Positions 7,593-14,807 are shown, counted from the stretch's first letter. The stretch is DNA of 18,893 bases from Pseudomonadota bacterium (GCA_023428365.1 JAEYYQ010000513.1:1-18893); one strand, 5' to 3'. Numbers and translations: made by a program. The notes: generated from the letters alone by a model not told the origin.

Positions 7593-8351
7593 ATGCTGCG
7601 TTCGACGTTGCGATGTGTTGTCAGCCTATTGTCCCTTACGGCGATATTCGTTGCACCACTCGCAGCCGAGGAAGTTGATCTCGAGCTCGTTCTTCTCGCC
7701 GATGCCTCCGGGTCGATCGATGAGGGAGAGCTACGCCTCCAACGAGAGGGCTATGCAGCGGCCATCACGCATCCGTCGGTGCTTGCCGCTATCGCCAGCG
7801 GTCCCAAGCGGCGCATAGCGCTCGTCTATGTCGAGTGGGCAACCGACGGCAGTCAGGACGTGCTGGTTCCGTGGTCGATTGTCGATGGCGCATCAGCGGC
7901 GGGAGCCGTGGCGGCACAACTCCGAGATCCAACAAAACCCCGGAGGACGTGGGGCGGCAACGCCATCGGTTCGGCAATTGCGCTTGGACAGTCGTTGATC
8001 GAGAAGAACAATATCGCGGCTGAGCGTCAGGTCATCGATGTGTCCGCTGATAGTGCAAATAGCTGGTCGGGCGTTCCGCTGGAGACCGCACGCCAGGCTG
8101 CGATCGCGGCCGGGATCACGATCAACGGTCTTGCTATCCTGTGCCGTGATGAGCAGTGCGGCGGCCGGCCAGTCGGCTATGACCTCGAGGACGCATTCCG
8201 ACGCACCATCATCGGCGGGCCGGGCGCTTTTGTCGTGACCGCCGAAGATCGATCCAGCTTTGAGAACGCGGTGCGGCGCAAGCTCGTTCTGGAAATTGCG
8301 GAGTGTTCACACGAGCAATGTGCGACGCGTCGCAGGAATGAGCCACTGTGA
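7593..8351 (+). CDS. DUF1194 exported von Willebrand A-like protein
   Basis: The 252-residue protein has a signal peptide (MLRSTLRCVV..., cleaved near APLAAEE) and a von Willebrand factor A-like domain of the DUF1194 type. The metal-ion-dependent adhesion site is DASGS at residues 37-41. The start at 7593 follows an AAAGGG element; the open frame extends 20 codons further upstream without one. The VWA fold usually binds protein partners through a divalent cation, so a periplasmic adaptor role is possible, but no function is established for DUF1194. Two cysteines in the RDEQCGG region and two in the C-terminal ECSHEQC tail may form disulfides. It converges closely on the DUF454 gene (17 bases between stops). 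Confidence 0.88.
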   Translation: MLRSTLRCVVSLLSLTAIFVAPLAAEEVDLELVLLADASGSIDEGELRLQREGYAAAITHPSVLAAIASGPKRRIALVYVEWATDGSQDVLVPWSIVDGASAAGAVAAQLRDPTKPRRTWGGNAIGSAIALGQSLIEKNNIAAERQVIDVSADSANSWSGVPLETARQAAIAAGITINGLAILCRDEQCGGRPVGYDLEDAFRRTIIGGPGAFVVTAEDRSSFENAVRRKLVLEIAECSHEQCATRRRNEPL

Positions 8352-8368
8352 CGTCTCTCAGCACCCTA

Positions 8369-8761
8369 TCATCGATGCGGTTGCTGCGGCGGTAGACCGG
8401 GGCGGGTGAGCACGTAGGCCGCCGATGCCAACATGAAGGCGGCGACCAGGATTGCCAGCCATGGATCCGGGTGCGCACCCAACCAGAACAGAACGTAGCC
8501 AATCGTCATGCCAATGCAGGCGCTGACCTTGGCTGGACGCGAAATGGCTCCGTACTTGCGCCAGGCGACCAACGGTGGCCCGAGGCGTGGATGTTCCACC
8601 AACCATGTTTCCAGCCGCGGTGATGAGCGGGCAAAGCATCCCGCAGCGAAGATGAGGAAGATCGTCGTGGGCAGCAGCGGCACGACGGTGCCAATCAGCC
8701 CGATTGCCACCAGCAAAAGCCCAAGGCCCTGATAAGCAAGGCGCTTCAATACGCTCTCCAT
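8369..8761 (-). CDS. DUF454 (YbaN-like) inner-membrane protein
   Basis: This 130-residue membrane protein matches the DUF454/YbaN pattern. An N-terminal hydrophobic hairpin contains LGTVVPLLPTT-like residues (here IGTVVPLLPTTIFLIFAAGCFARSS), followed by a conserved SSPRLETWLVEHPRLGPPL segment and two C-terminal hydrophobic stretches. The function of the family is unknown. It stands alone on the minus strand, facing the DUF1194 gene, with about 195 gene-free bases between it and the HxlR gene at 8959. Confidence 0.88.
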   Translation of the reverse strand: MESVLKRLAYQGLGLLLVAIGLIGTVVPLLPTTIFLIFAAGCFARSSPRLETWLVEHPRLGPPLVAWRKYGAISRPAKVSACIGMTIGYVLFWLGAHPDPWLAILVAAFMLASAAYVLTRPGLPPQQPHR

Positions 8762-8958
8762 TGCGCCCGACCACCCTCGCGCATCACGAAATCTTCATGC
8801 TCTACGCTGGCGATGCCTTTTGAGGTGATGGGTTGCGATTGAGCATCCACTGAGGACAGCGAGATGCAGACAGGCCTTTTCTTCGCATCTCCCGGCCGGA
8901 TCGTCCACTTAGAGAGAGCGGTCCACTCTGCTGGCCAAGCGAGTACGGTTTTATGGCG

Positions 8959-9666
8959 TCAGGCCGAGACGCGGCTCTTTTCTTTGGCGAACGGGCTCAG
9001 TCCCAACCACGTCTGCATCGACTGAGCGACGGATTTATCTCCGATCAATTCCATCTGACCAGCGTCGACCTCTTTTTGTACGGTCGAAAGGCCCATCCAC
9101 ACCGCGGTCATGCTTCGGAGCGAGCTGCGGACAAAAAGATCGACCTCAAACCCCGGATCTGTCGAGCACAGATCGACCGTCGCGTCCTCGATCACAAGCC
9201 ACCAGGATTGCTTGTCGGATTCGAGTTCCGGAAACAGGAAACCGATCGTGCATCTACGCGGCGGCAGCGGCGTCGGGTCGAGATGGCGCCGCATGTCCCA
9301 CATCAAGAGCGAGGGATCCAAGTTCTTGAGCGACAGCGAGGACTCAACCCATCGTTGTCCCCAGATGCCGAGCGACATGACAACCGGACGCAGATCCTCG
9401 CCAGCGGCTGTCAGCTTGTAGTCAAAGCTTCCACGCTGCCCGGTCGGGACAGCAACCACGATGCCGGCCCCTTCGAGGTCTTTCAATCGTTTCGACAGGA
9501 GCGAGGGCGACATCAGCGGCACCCCGCGCCGCAAATCGTTGAAACGGGTCGTGCCACACAGCAATTCGCGAAGCACAAGCGCTGTCCAGCGGGAACACAC
9601 GATCTCGGCGGCCATCGCCACCGGGCAGAACTGACCGTAGCTGCCCCGATCGAACTTATCGCCCAT
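8959..9666 (-). CDS. HxlR-family transcriptional regulator with C-terminal SCP2-like domain
   Basis: This 235-residue DNA-binding protein has an HxlR winged-helix domain at residues ~10-105 (CPVAMAAEIVCSRWTALVLREL, then RFNDLRRGVPLMSPSLLSKRLKDLE and the wing GSFDYKLTAAG). HxlR proteins are normally 100-150 residues. The extra ~120 residues resemble a sterol-carrier-protein-2-like lipid-binding fold (WWLVIEDATVDLCSTDPGFEVDLFV), which could sense a hydrophobic effector. AGGAGG precedes the ATG at good spacing. It is divergent from the acyl-CoA dehydrogenase-like gene, the usual layout for a local regulator. The HxlR call is firm; the SCP2 assignment rests on motif memory. Confidence 0.88.
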   Translation of the reverse strand: MGDKFDRGSYGQFCPVAMAAEIVCSRWTALVLRELLCGTTRFNDLRRGVPLMSPSLLSKRLKDLEGAGIVVAVPTGQRGSFDYKLTAAGEDLRPVVMSLGIWGQRWVESSLSLKNLDPSLLMWDMRRHLDPTPLPPRRCTIGFLFPELESDKQSWWLVIEDATVDLCSTDPGFEVDLFVRSSLRSMTAVWMGLSTVQKEVDAGQMELIGDKSVAQSMQTWLGLSPFAKEKSRVSA

Positions 9667-9702
9667 AGCCGCCTCCTGATGGACGCCAGCGTGATTATGA
9701 CG

Positions 9703-9719
9703 GGTACAGAACTTGTATC
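9703..9719. promoter_or_regulatory. Candidate HxlR operator, TACA-N5-TGTA palindrome
   Basis: The plus strand carries TACA (9705-9708), five bases, then TGTA (9714-9717). Outer bases G9703 and C9719 also match and one intermediate pair mismatches. It lies 37 bases upstream of the HxlR start, in the divergent region shared with the acyl-CoA dehydrogenase-like gene. HxlR-type operators are usually short AT-containing palindromes of this kind. Binding is inferred only. Confidence 0.3.
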
Positions 9720-9916
9720 AGGTCCAAGGCTACGCGTCATCGGTCGCGGCGGCTGAAACCGATCGGCGCCGAGAAATGTTGGAGTCGCTGCGGAAAATCC
9801 GCTGTCCGCTACAGATGCGCCGCCCGGCAGTACAGTTCCTGAACTGGATGCGTTTCACGGCGGCTGGCAAGGAAGGCGGCACAAACGTCCGTCCAATAAC
9901 TCCAGGGAGATCCATT

Positions 9917-11074
9917 ATGTCTGCCAGCATGGCCAACACAGCAGAGGCGAACGAGCAGAAAAACCCGGTCGAAATCGCACGCGAGCTCGGAGAGATTTTC
10001 GCGCAGCGTGCCAAGGAGGTCGATGATGAAGATCGCTTCGTGGCCGATAACTTTGCGCTATTGAAAGCGTCCGGCCTCGTGGAAGCCGGTGTCCCGCATG
10101 AACTGGGTGGAGGCGGCAGTGACGTCGACGAACTGGCTGCCATGCTCCGGACATTGGCACATTGTTGCGGCTCGACGGCGCTTGCGTTCTCCATGCACAC
10201 GCATCAGGTGGCGATCCCGGCATGGCGCTGGACGTATCAGAAAGCGACGCCCGCCGAGCCATTGCTGAAGCGGATCGCGGCCGAGCGGATCTTTCTGCTA
10301 TCGAGCGGTGGGTCGGACTGGATAACCGGCTCCGGCAGAGCGGAGAAGGTGGACGGTGGATACCGCATCAACGCGCGTAAGATTTTCACGTCCGGCGCAC
10401 CGGCGGGCGACCTGCTGATGACCGGAGCCGTTTATACGCCGGAGGGCCAAGATCCAGTCGTGCTACACTTCGGCATTCCCATGAACTCCCCACACGTCAA
10501 AGTGCTCGACAACTGGCGTACACTCGGGATGCGCGGCACAGGATCCCACGATGTCCTGATCGATGGCCATGTCGTGCCCGATACCGCTATCGCAGTCCAG
10601 CGCAAGGCCGGGGAATGGCACCCGCTCTTCCAGATCATTGCGACGATCGCATTCCCCTTGGTCTACAGCGTGTATCTGGGGGTAGCGGAAAGTGCCCGCG
10701 AGATCGCGCTGGGGCTCGCCAAGAAGAAAGTTCCGAGCCGCCACGCCGTGGAGCTGGCGGGGCGGATGGATACCGAGTTGACCGCGGCCCGTCTGGCGCA
10801 TGACTTGATGCTGTCGGCCGTACGCCTGAATGCGCCGTCTGCCGCTACGGTCAACCAGGTTATGATCGGGCGTCAATTGGTCGGGCGCCACGCTATTGCG
10901 GCGGTTGAGTACGCTATGGAGTTGGCCGGCGGCGCAGGCTTCTATCGCTCGGAAGGGCTTGAGCGGCGGTTCCGGGATATCCAGGCCGCGCGCTATCATC
11001 CGCTGCAGGCTGGACCGCAAGCCGAGTATGCTGGCGCGATGGCGCTAGGAATGCCGGTCGATCGGATCTTCTGA
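9917..11074 (+). CDS. Acyl-CoA dehydrogenase-fold flavoprotein
   Basis: This 385-residue protein has the acyl-CoA dehydrogenase fold. It shows an N-terminal helical domain (ADNFALLKASGLVEAGVPHELGGGG), the middle beta domain (SGGSDWITGSGRAEKVDGGYRINARKIFTSGAPAGD, then WRTLGMRGTGSHDV) and the C-terminal helical bundle ending RDIQAARYHPLQAGPQ. The usual catalytic-glutamate segment (RD....YEGT) reads RYHPLQ here, so it may be a flavin monooxygenase of the DszC/HsaA kind or act on an unusual acyl-CoA. The start at 9917 follows AGGGAGA. The frame stays open to 9713, but that part has no family similarity. The next gene starts 4 bases after its stop. Confidence 0.88.
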   Translation: MSASMANTAEANEQKNPVEIARELGEIFAQRAKEVDDEDRFVADNFALLKASGLVEAGVPHELGGGGSDVDELAAMLRTLAHCCGSTALAFSMHTHQVAIPAWRWTYQKATPAEPLLKRIAAERIFLLSSGGSDWITGSGRAEKVDGGYRINARKIFTSGAPAGDLLMTGAVYTPEGQDPVVLHFGIPMNSPHVKVLDNWRTLGMRGTGSHDVLIDGHVVPDTAIAVQRKAGEWHPLFQIIATIAFPLVYSVYLGVAESAREIALGLAKKKVPSRHAVELAGRMDTELTAARLAHDLMLSAVRLNAPSAATVNQVMIGRQLVGRHAIAAVEYAMELAGGAGFYRSEGLERRFRDIQAARYHPLQAGPQAEYAGAMALGMPVDRIF

Positions 11075-11078
11075 ACGC

Positions 11079-11903
11079 ATGATCGAGGACGCTCGCGGCA
11101 ATATCGATTGCGAAATATCGGGGAACGAGCGCGGTCCAACCATCGTGCTCGTTCCCGGGTCGTGCAGCACTGGCGCGGCGTGGCGACCGGTGATTGCATC
11201 GCTTGGCGATCGCTATAAGTGCATCACCACGAGCCTGCCGGGGTACGGTCGGACGGCAGAACGCCGGACGCTTGAAGCTCCCGATATTTCACAAGCCGCC
11301 GAAATCGTTCGCGCCGTTATTCGAAACAGCGGTGACGATGCCGTTCATCTTGTCGGACACTCGTTCGGCGGATTGGTCGGACTCGCGACAGTTCTCGAGA
11401 ATCCTGAGCAGATCGCCAGTCTGACGGTGATTGAGGCGCCCGCCGTGGAGCTGCTGATGGCGACTGGCGAGCTTGAACACTATCGCGCTTTCCGCGAGAT
11501 GGCAGATATGTATTTCAGGGCGTTCCATGGGGGTGACAGGGAAGCCATCGCCGCGATGATCGACTTCTACGGAGGCGCGGGAACTTATGCCTCCTGGCCG
11601 GAACGCGTGCGCGCTTATGCGATCGAGACCACGCCCGTGAACATGTTGGACTGGGCGTGTGCTTTCTCGTTTCCGCTGTCGCCCACTGCCCTAGAGGCGA
11701 TCAACGTCCCGACCCATGTGATCGTCGGTGGGGCCAGTCACCCGGCCGTCCAACGCGCGAATGGACTCTTGAGCCGCTGCATCACGGGCGCATCCATGAC
11801 GACGATCGCGGGTGCCGCGCATTTCATGATTTCAACACACGCCGAGGATGTAGCCCGCGCAATAGCGGCGCATGCGGGCGGGTTGAGCGAAGCTCATCTC
11901 TGA
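11079..11903 (+). CDS. Alpha/beta-hydrolase
   Basis: This 274-residue cytoplasmic hydrolase has the alpha/beta fold: oxyanion-hole motif VPGSCSTGAAW (residues 25-35), nucleophile elbow GHSFGG with Ser95, and C-terminal GAAHFM with His248 as the catalytic histidine. The catalytic acid is not obvious, because the strand-6 loop reads VGGASHPAV where an Asp is often found. The ATG lies 4 bases after the stop of the acyl-CoA dehydrogenase-like gene, so the two are probably translationally coupled and serve one pathway. Ester, lactone or C-C bond hydrolysis are all possible; the substrate is unknown. Confidence 0.87.
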   Translation: MIEDARGNIDCEISGNERGPTIVLVPGSCSTGAAWRPVIASLGDRYKCITTSLPGYGRTAERRTLEAPDISQAAEIVRAVIRNSGDDAVHLVGHSFGGLVGLATVLENPEQIASLTVIEAPAVELLMATGELEHYRAFREMADMYFRAFHGGDREAIAAMIDFYGGAGTYASWPERVRAYAIETTPVNMLDWACAFSFPLSPTALEAINVPTHVIVGGASHPAVQRANGLLSRCITGASMTTIAGAAHFMISTHAEDVARAIAAHAGGLSEAHL

Positions 11904-12034
11904 GACATTCTACCCCTGACGCCGGGAATGCTTGCAACGCTCGACTGCTTACCGTAAGAGGCAGCATTCTCCCGGATGACGGTGATTTGGCAGCCACCAA
12001 TCATCGCAGCCCTTTGGGCGTCTGGTGAATATAG

Positions 12035-12049
12035 CCCCGAACTTCGGGG
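12035..12049. repeat. Short hairpin just upstream of tRNA-Ser
   Basis: CCCCG (12035-12039) pairs with CGGGG (12045-12049) around AACTT. The inverted identity extends to CCCCGAA/TTCGGGG on paper. It ends 5 bases before the tRNA. It could be the hydrolase gene terminator, although no T-run follows, or a processing signal for the tRNA leader. Confidence 0.4.
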
Positions 12050-12054
12050 TCGAC

Positions 12055-12144
12055 GGAGAGGTGGCTGAGTGGTTGAAAGCACCGCACTCGAAATGCGGCA
12101 TAGGGGCAACTCTATCGGGGGTTCGAATCCCCCCCTCTCCGCCA
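12055..12144 (+). tRNA. tRNA-Ser (anticodon CGA)
   Basis: This is a complete class II tRNA. The 7-bp acceptor stem pairs GGAGAGG (12055-12061) with CCTCTCC (12134-12140), with discriminator G at 12141 and an encoded CCA at 12142-12144. The D-arm contains TGGCTGAGTGGTTGAAAGCA. The anticodon stem CCGCA/TGCGG encloses CTCGAAA, giving anticodon CGA at 12089-12091, which reads UCG serine codons. A long variable arm occupies about 12099-12116. The T-arm is GGGGG-TTCGAAT-CCCCC (12117-12133). Confidence 0.97.
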
Positions 12145-12268
12145 GACACCGCCGATTGCCTTCTATGGCGCGATACTGCCGCCGATCACCGCATTCGCAC
12201 CAAACGGCACTGAACCGATTGACCGCCGACAATCGCACAAATGCGTGCTGCGGCGCTGGCGGAAGCTT

Positions 12269-12667
12269 TCATAAATCCGAGAGAGCATCCGGAGGGGCCA
12301 TTTCCTCGCGCAGTGCCGCCCACGACAACAGTGCATCGAGCGTCGGGCACAGCGCCTGTCCCCATTCCGTGAGGCAATATTCCACCTTCGGCGGCACCTG
12401 ATGGTGAACGATGCGACGGACGATGCCGTCGCCTTCCATCTGGCGAAGCTGCTGGATGAGCATCTTCTGCGACACGGCCGGGATCGCCCGTTCAAGGTCT
12501 GAGAACCGCATGATGTTGCCGCCGAACAGGTGGAACAGAATGATCAGCTTCCACCGGCCCTCGAGCAGCTTCAGCACGTTTTCGACGCCTTCGGCGGCGG
12601 TCTCGCGTGTGTACTGAATAGACTTACTTTTAGGTGAGTGCCTTACTTTTTTGTCCGTTCTTGTCAT
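12269..12667 (-). CDS. HxlR-family transcriptional regulator (short form)
   Basis: This 132-residue winged-helix regulator has a domain running from VENVLKLLEGRWKLIILFHL (about residue 28) through RFSDLERAIPAVSQKMLIQQL (recognition helix) to the wing VPPKVEYCLTEWGQAL. The lysine-rich first ~20 residues are encoded by unusually AT-rich DNA. The ATG at 12667 has no clear ribosome-binding site, so the message may be leaderless or the true start may differ, though no downstream ATG fits. It is divergent from the NTF2-like and SDR genes and probably regulates them and itself. Two candidate operators are listed separately. Confidence 0.88.
   Translation of the reverse strand: MTRTDKKVRHSPKSKSIQYTRETAAEGVENVLKLLEGRWKLIILFHLFGGNIMRFSDLERAIPAVSQKMLIQQLRQMEGDGIVRRIVHHQVPPKVEYCLTEWGQALCPTLDALLSWAALREEMAPPDALSDL
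12622..12650. promoter_or_regulatory. Candidate HxlR autoregulatory operator inside the gene start
   Basis: ACTTAC-N6-GTGAGT at 12622-12639 is an inverted repeat with one mismatch. A second CTTACTTTT (12642-12650) repeats the left half (12623-12631) 19 bases further on. The AT-rich block overlaps the first 16 codons of the HxlR gene, so bound protein could block its transcription. Functional use is inferred. Confidence 0.3.
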
Positions 12668-12670
12668 TTG

Positions 12671-12693
12671 GGCAAGCTAAGGCAACCTAAGGC
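12671..12693. promoter_or_regulatory. Tandem 10-bp repeats between HxlR and NTF2-like genes
   Basis: Two adjacent 10-mers, GGCAAGCTAA (12671-12680) and GGCAACCTAA (12681-12690), differ by one base and are followed by a third partial unit GGC. The 10-base period places each copy on the same face of the helix, as expected for cooperative regulator binding. They lie 4 bases upstream of the HxlR start and 31 bases upstream of the NTF2-like start. Confidence 0.45.
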
Positions 12694-12721
12694 CTGAAAC
12701 AACGCGAATCGGAGAATTGTC

Positions 12722-13030
12722 ATGCCGATATCCCTTCCAGGACCAATCGCAGCCTATTTCGCCGCCGATCAGAACGATGGTGATGCCGTCGCCCACTGCT
12801 TCACAGAGGACGCTGTCGTTACGGACGAACGCCGCACGCATGCGGGCCGTGACGCCATCCGCCGGTGGAAGGCGGAAGCCTCCGCGAAGTTCAGCTACAC
12901 GACCGATCCTTTCGCAGTCAGCGAGGAGGATAGCGCTACCGTGGTGACGGCGCGTGTCGCTGGTGATTTCCCCGGTAGCCCGGTCGATCTGCGCTACGCG
13001 TTCGTGCTGGATAGAGGGAAGATCGCGTAG
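12722..13030 (+). CDS. NTF2/SnoaL-like small protein, probably truncated by an amber codon
   Basis: This 102-residue protein of the NTF2-like fold (SnoaL-like) has [25 protein letters not shown] followed by [12 protein letters not shown]. The fold covers small isomerases, dehydratases and binding proteins. A CGGAGA element precedes the ATG. The chain ends FVLDRGKIA then TAG. Reading on in the same frame gives LEITP and a TGA at 13046-13048. That continuation fits the usual KIASLEI-type end of this family and overlaps the next gene's GTG. The TAG at 13028-13030 therefore looks like a TCG-to-TAG mutation removing six residues from the last strand. The protein may still fold. It precedes and is probably co-transcribed with the SDR gene. 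Confidence 0.8.
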   Translation: MPISLPGPIAAYFAADQNDGDAVAHCFTEDAVVTDERRTHAGRDAIRRWKAEASAKFSYTTDPFAVSEEDSATVVTARVAGDFPGSPVDLRYAFVLDRGKIA

Positions 13031-13044
13031 CTGGAGATCACGCC

Positions 13045-13827
13045 GTGAGCTTCGACCTTGGTCTGAAGGGCAAGCGAGCGCTCGTGACAGGTGGAACGAA
13101 GGGCATTGGCGCGGCTGTGGTCGAGGGCCTGCGCCATGCTGGCGCGCGTGTGGTGACGACAGCGCGCACCGTTCCCACTCGCTCAATGGGAGACGTTCAC
13201 TTCATCGCCGCCGATCTGACGACCTCTGAAGGTTGCTCTGCTGCGGCCGTCGGTGTGCTCGATCACCTCGGTGGTGTGGACATTGTCGTGCATGTGGTGG
13301 GCGGTTCATCCGCGCCCGGCGGCGGATTCGCCGCGCTGGATGATGCGGAATGGTTCAGGGAGATGAACTGGAACCTCATGTCGGCCGTGCGCCTCGATCG
13401 CGCTCTTCTGCCTGGCATGATCGTGCAAGGTTCGGGCGTAATCGTGCACATCACCTCGATCCAGAACCGCTTGCCGCTTCCGGAATCCACGACTGCCTAC
13501 GCGGCCGCGAAGGCCGCCCTTTCGACCTACAGCAAAAGCCTGTCGAAGCAGGTGGGACCGCAAGGGGTCCGCGTGGTGCGGGTTTCTCCTGGCTGGGTGG
13601 AGACCGACGCAGCGGTTGCGATGGCCGAGCGCCTGGCCGAGCAGGCGGGCACCGACTACGAAGGCGGCAAGGGGATCATCATGGATTCGCTCGGCGGCAT
13701 CCCACTCGGCCGCCCAGCAAAGCCGGCGGAGGTGGCCGATCTGGTTGCTTTCGTCGTCTCCCCGCGCGCCGGCGCAGTGACAGGTACAGAGTACGTCATC
13801 GATGGCGGTACCGTACCCACCGTTTAG
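13045..13827 (+). CDS. Short-chain dehydrogenase/reductase (classical SDR)
   Basis: This 260-residue cytosolic NAD(P)-dependent oxidoreductase has the cofactor-binding motif TGGTKGIG at residues 15-22. Arg41 after the second strand is suited to NADP. Active-site residues are Asn110, Ser138, Tyr152 and Lys156 (YAAAK), with SPGWVET after the sixth strand and the terminal EYVIDGGT. Translation starts at a GTG, supported by a GGAG element 8 bases upstream. The GTG overlaps the ancestral TGA of the NTF2-like gene (GTGA), so the two were probably translationally coupled. The substrate, a small carbonyl or alcohol, is unknown. The divergent HxlR gene is its likely regulator. Confidence 0.92.
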   Translation: MSFDLGLKGKRALVTGGTKGIGAAVVEGLRHAGARVVTTARTVPTRSMGDVHFIAADLTTSEGCSAAAVGVLDHLGGVDIVVHVVGGSSAPGGGFAALDDAEWFREMNWNLMSAVRLDRALLPGMIVQGSGVIVHITSIQNRLPLPESTTAYAAAKAALSTYSKSLSKQVGPQGVRVVRVSPGWVETDAAVAMAERLAEQAGTDYEGGKGIIMDSLGGIPLGRPAKPAEVADLVAFVVSPRAGAVTGTEYVIDGGTVPTV

Positions 13828-13953
13828 CGAGGCTCGAGGTTGGCTGAGCACCGATCACAATTCGCTAACGGCCAGTCGGATAAGGGCTCGCATTGGGATC
13901 TGATTGATGTACTCTGCCTGTAGAGGGGGCCCAATGTGCGCAAAGGAGCGACC

Positions 13954-14169
13954 ATGGCTTTCGAAGATGTGCAGGCCGAGCTGGGCTTGCTGCTCACGCA
14001 GATGCAGAACGAGAACCAGCCCGAGGACAAGCACGAGATTTATCTCGTCATCATGCGCAAACTGAACGAGCTGAAGGCTTACGGAATGCCCGTGCCTCAG
14101 GATCTGCTCGATCTGGAGAAGTCGCTGGAGGCCGAGTTCGAAGCCGAGCAGCGCGGCGAGGCGTTGTGA
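13954..14169 (+). CDS. Small acidic helical protein of unknown function
   Basis: I do not recognise a named family. The 71-residue protein is strongly charged and acidic, with predicted amphipathic helices (AELGLLLTQMQNENQPED, then YLVIMRKLNELKAYG) and a glutamate-rich end (EKSLEAEFEAEQRGEAL). It has no signal peptide or membrane segment. An excellent AAGGAG ribosome-binding site precedes the ATG at 13954; the frame stays open to 13936 without one. Good initiation signals and sensible composition support a real gene. It lies 69 bases before the VOC gene and may share its transcript. It could be a small partner or regulator protein, but nothing in the sequence says of what. Confidence 0.7.
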   Translation: MAFEDVQAELGLLLTQMQNENQPEDKHEIYLVIMRKLNELKAYGMPVPQDLLDLEKSLEAEFEAEQRGEAL

Positions 14170-14238
14170 TGTGAACGGCGGCAGTCGCCATGGCAGCGTG
14201 GTAGATTGCAGTTACCGGGACGAGCGCGGAGCATCGTG

Positions 14239-14799
14239 ATGCAGCGTGTGCAAACACAGGGCGTCCATCACATCACCTTGGTTGGAGCCGATCGCCAGAC
14301 GTCTATCGATTTCTGGGAGGGCGTGCTCGGCATGCCGTTCGTGTTCGAGCAGCCGAACCTCGACGATCATACGCAGAACCATCTGTATTTTGATCCCGGC
14401 GATGGCCGCCTGATTACGATTTTCACGAGCGAGAACTGGAAGCCCGACCCAACGCCGAATCCGACCGGCGTTGGTAATGTGCACCATTTAGCGTTCAACG
14501 TGTCCCGGGCCACGTTCACGCAGGCCGCAAAACGGCTGCGTGAACGCAAGATCGCCAATTCTGGTGAGGTTGATCGCGGGTTCATGCACTCGCTGTACTT
14601 TCGCGATCCGCTTGGCCAACTGTTGGAGATCGCGTGCTATAAATTCGAGCCTCCGGTCGGCTTCACGCATGCTGATGTCCTGCGCGAGGCGCATAAGATT
14701 CGCGTCGCAGCCGGCGCAATCAATATCGCCGATGAGCATCTGACGGATGCCATCGAGCTCTTGTCAAAGCCGCGGACGGGGGCTGTCGAAAAAGGCTAG
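14239..14799 (+). CDS. VOC-superfamily protein (glyoxalase/extradiol dioxygenase fold)
   Basis: This 186-residue vicinal-oxygen-chelate protein has two beta-alpha-beta-beta-beta modules. Module 1 starts GVHHITLVGADRQTSIDFWEGVLGM and module 2 starts VGNVHHLAFNVSR. Candidate metal ligands are His11, His82 or His83, and Glu130 (GQLLEIACY), the usual H-H-E set, so it should be a metalloenzyme rather than a resistance binder. A C-terminal tail after residue 140 is longer than in minimal members. The start at 14239 is chosen because family similarity begins there and a GCGGAG element precedes it; the frame opens at 14206. Ring-cleaving dioxygenase or lyase activity is possible. It converges on the aldolase gene. 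Confidence 0.88.
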   Translation: MQRVQTQGVHHITLVGADRQTSIDFWEGVLGMPFVFEQPNLDDHTQNHLYFDPGDGRLITIFTSENWKPDPTPNPTGVGNVHHLAFNVSRATFTQAAKRLRERKIANSGEVDRGFMHSLYFRDPLGQLLEIACYKFEPPVGFTHADVLREAHKIRVAAGAINIADEHLTDAIELLSKPRTGAVEKG

Positions 14800-14807
14800 C
14801 GTGGAAA

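Noticed and set aside
9713..9916. In-frame N-terminal extension of the acyl-CoA dehydrogenase-like protein
   Set aside because: The extension is arginine-rich with no family similarity, and a good ribosome-binding site precedes the ATG at 9917.
12055..12144. tRNA-Ser as a genomic island attachment site
   Set aside because: No integrase is nearby and I found no second copy of the tRNA 3' end in the window.
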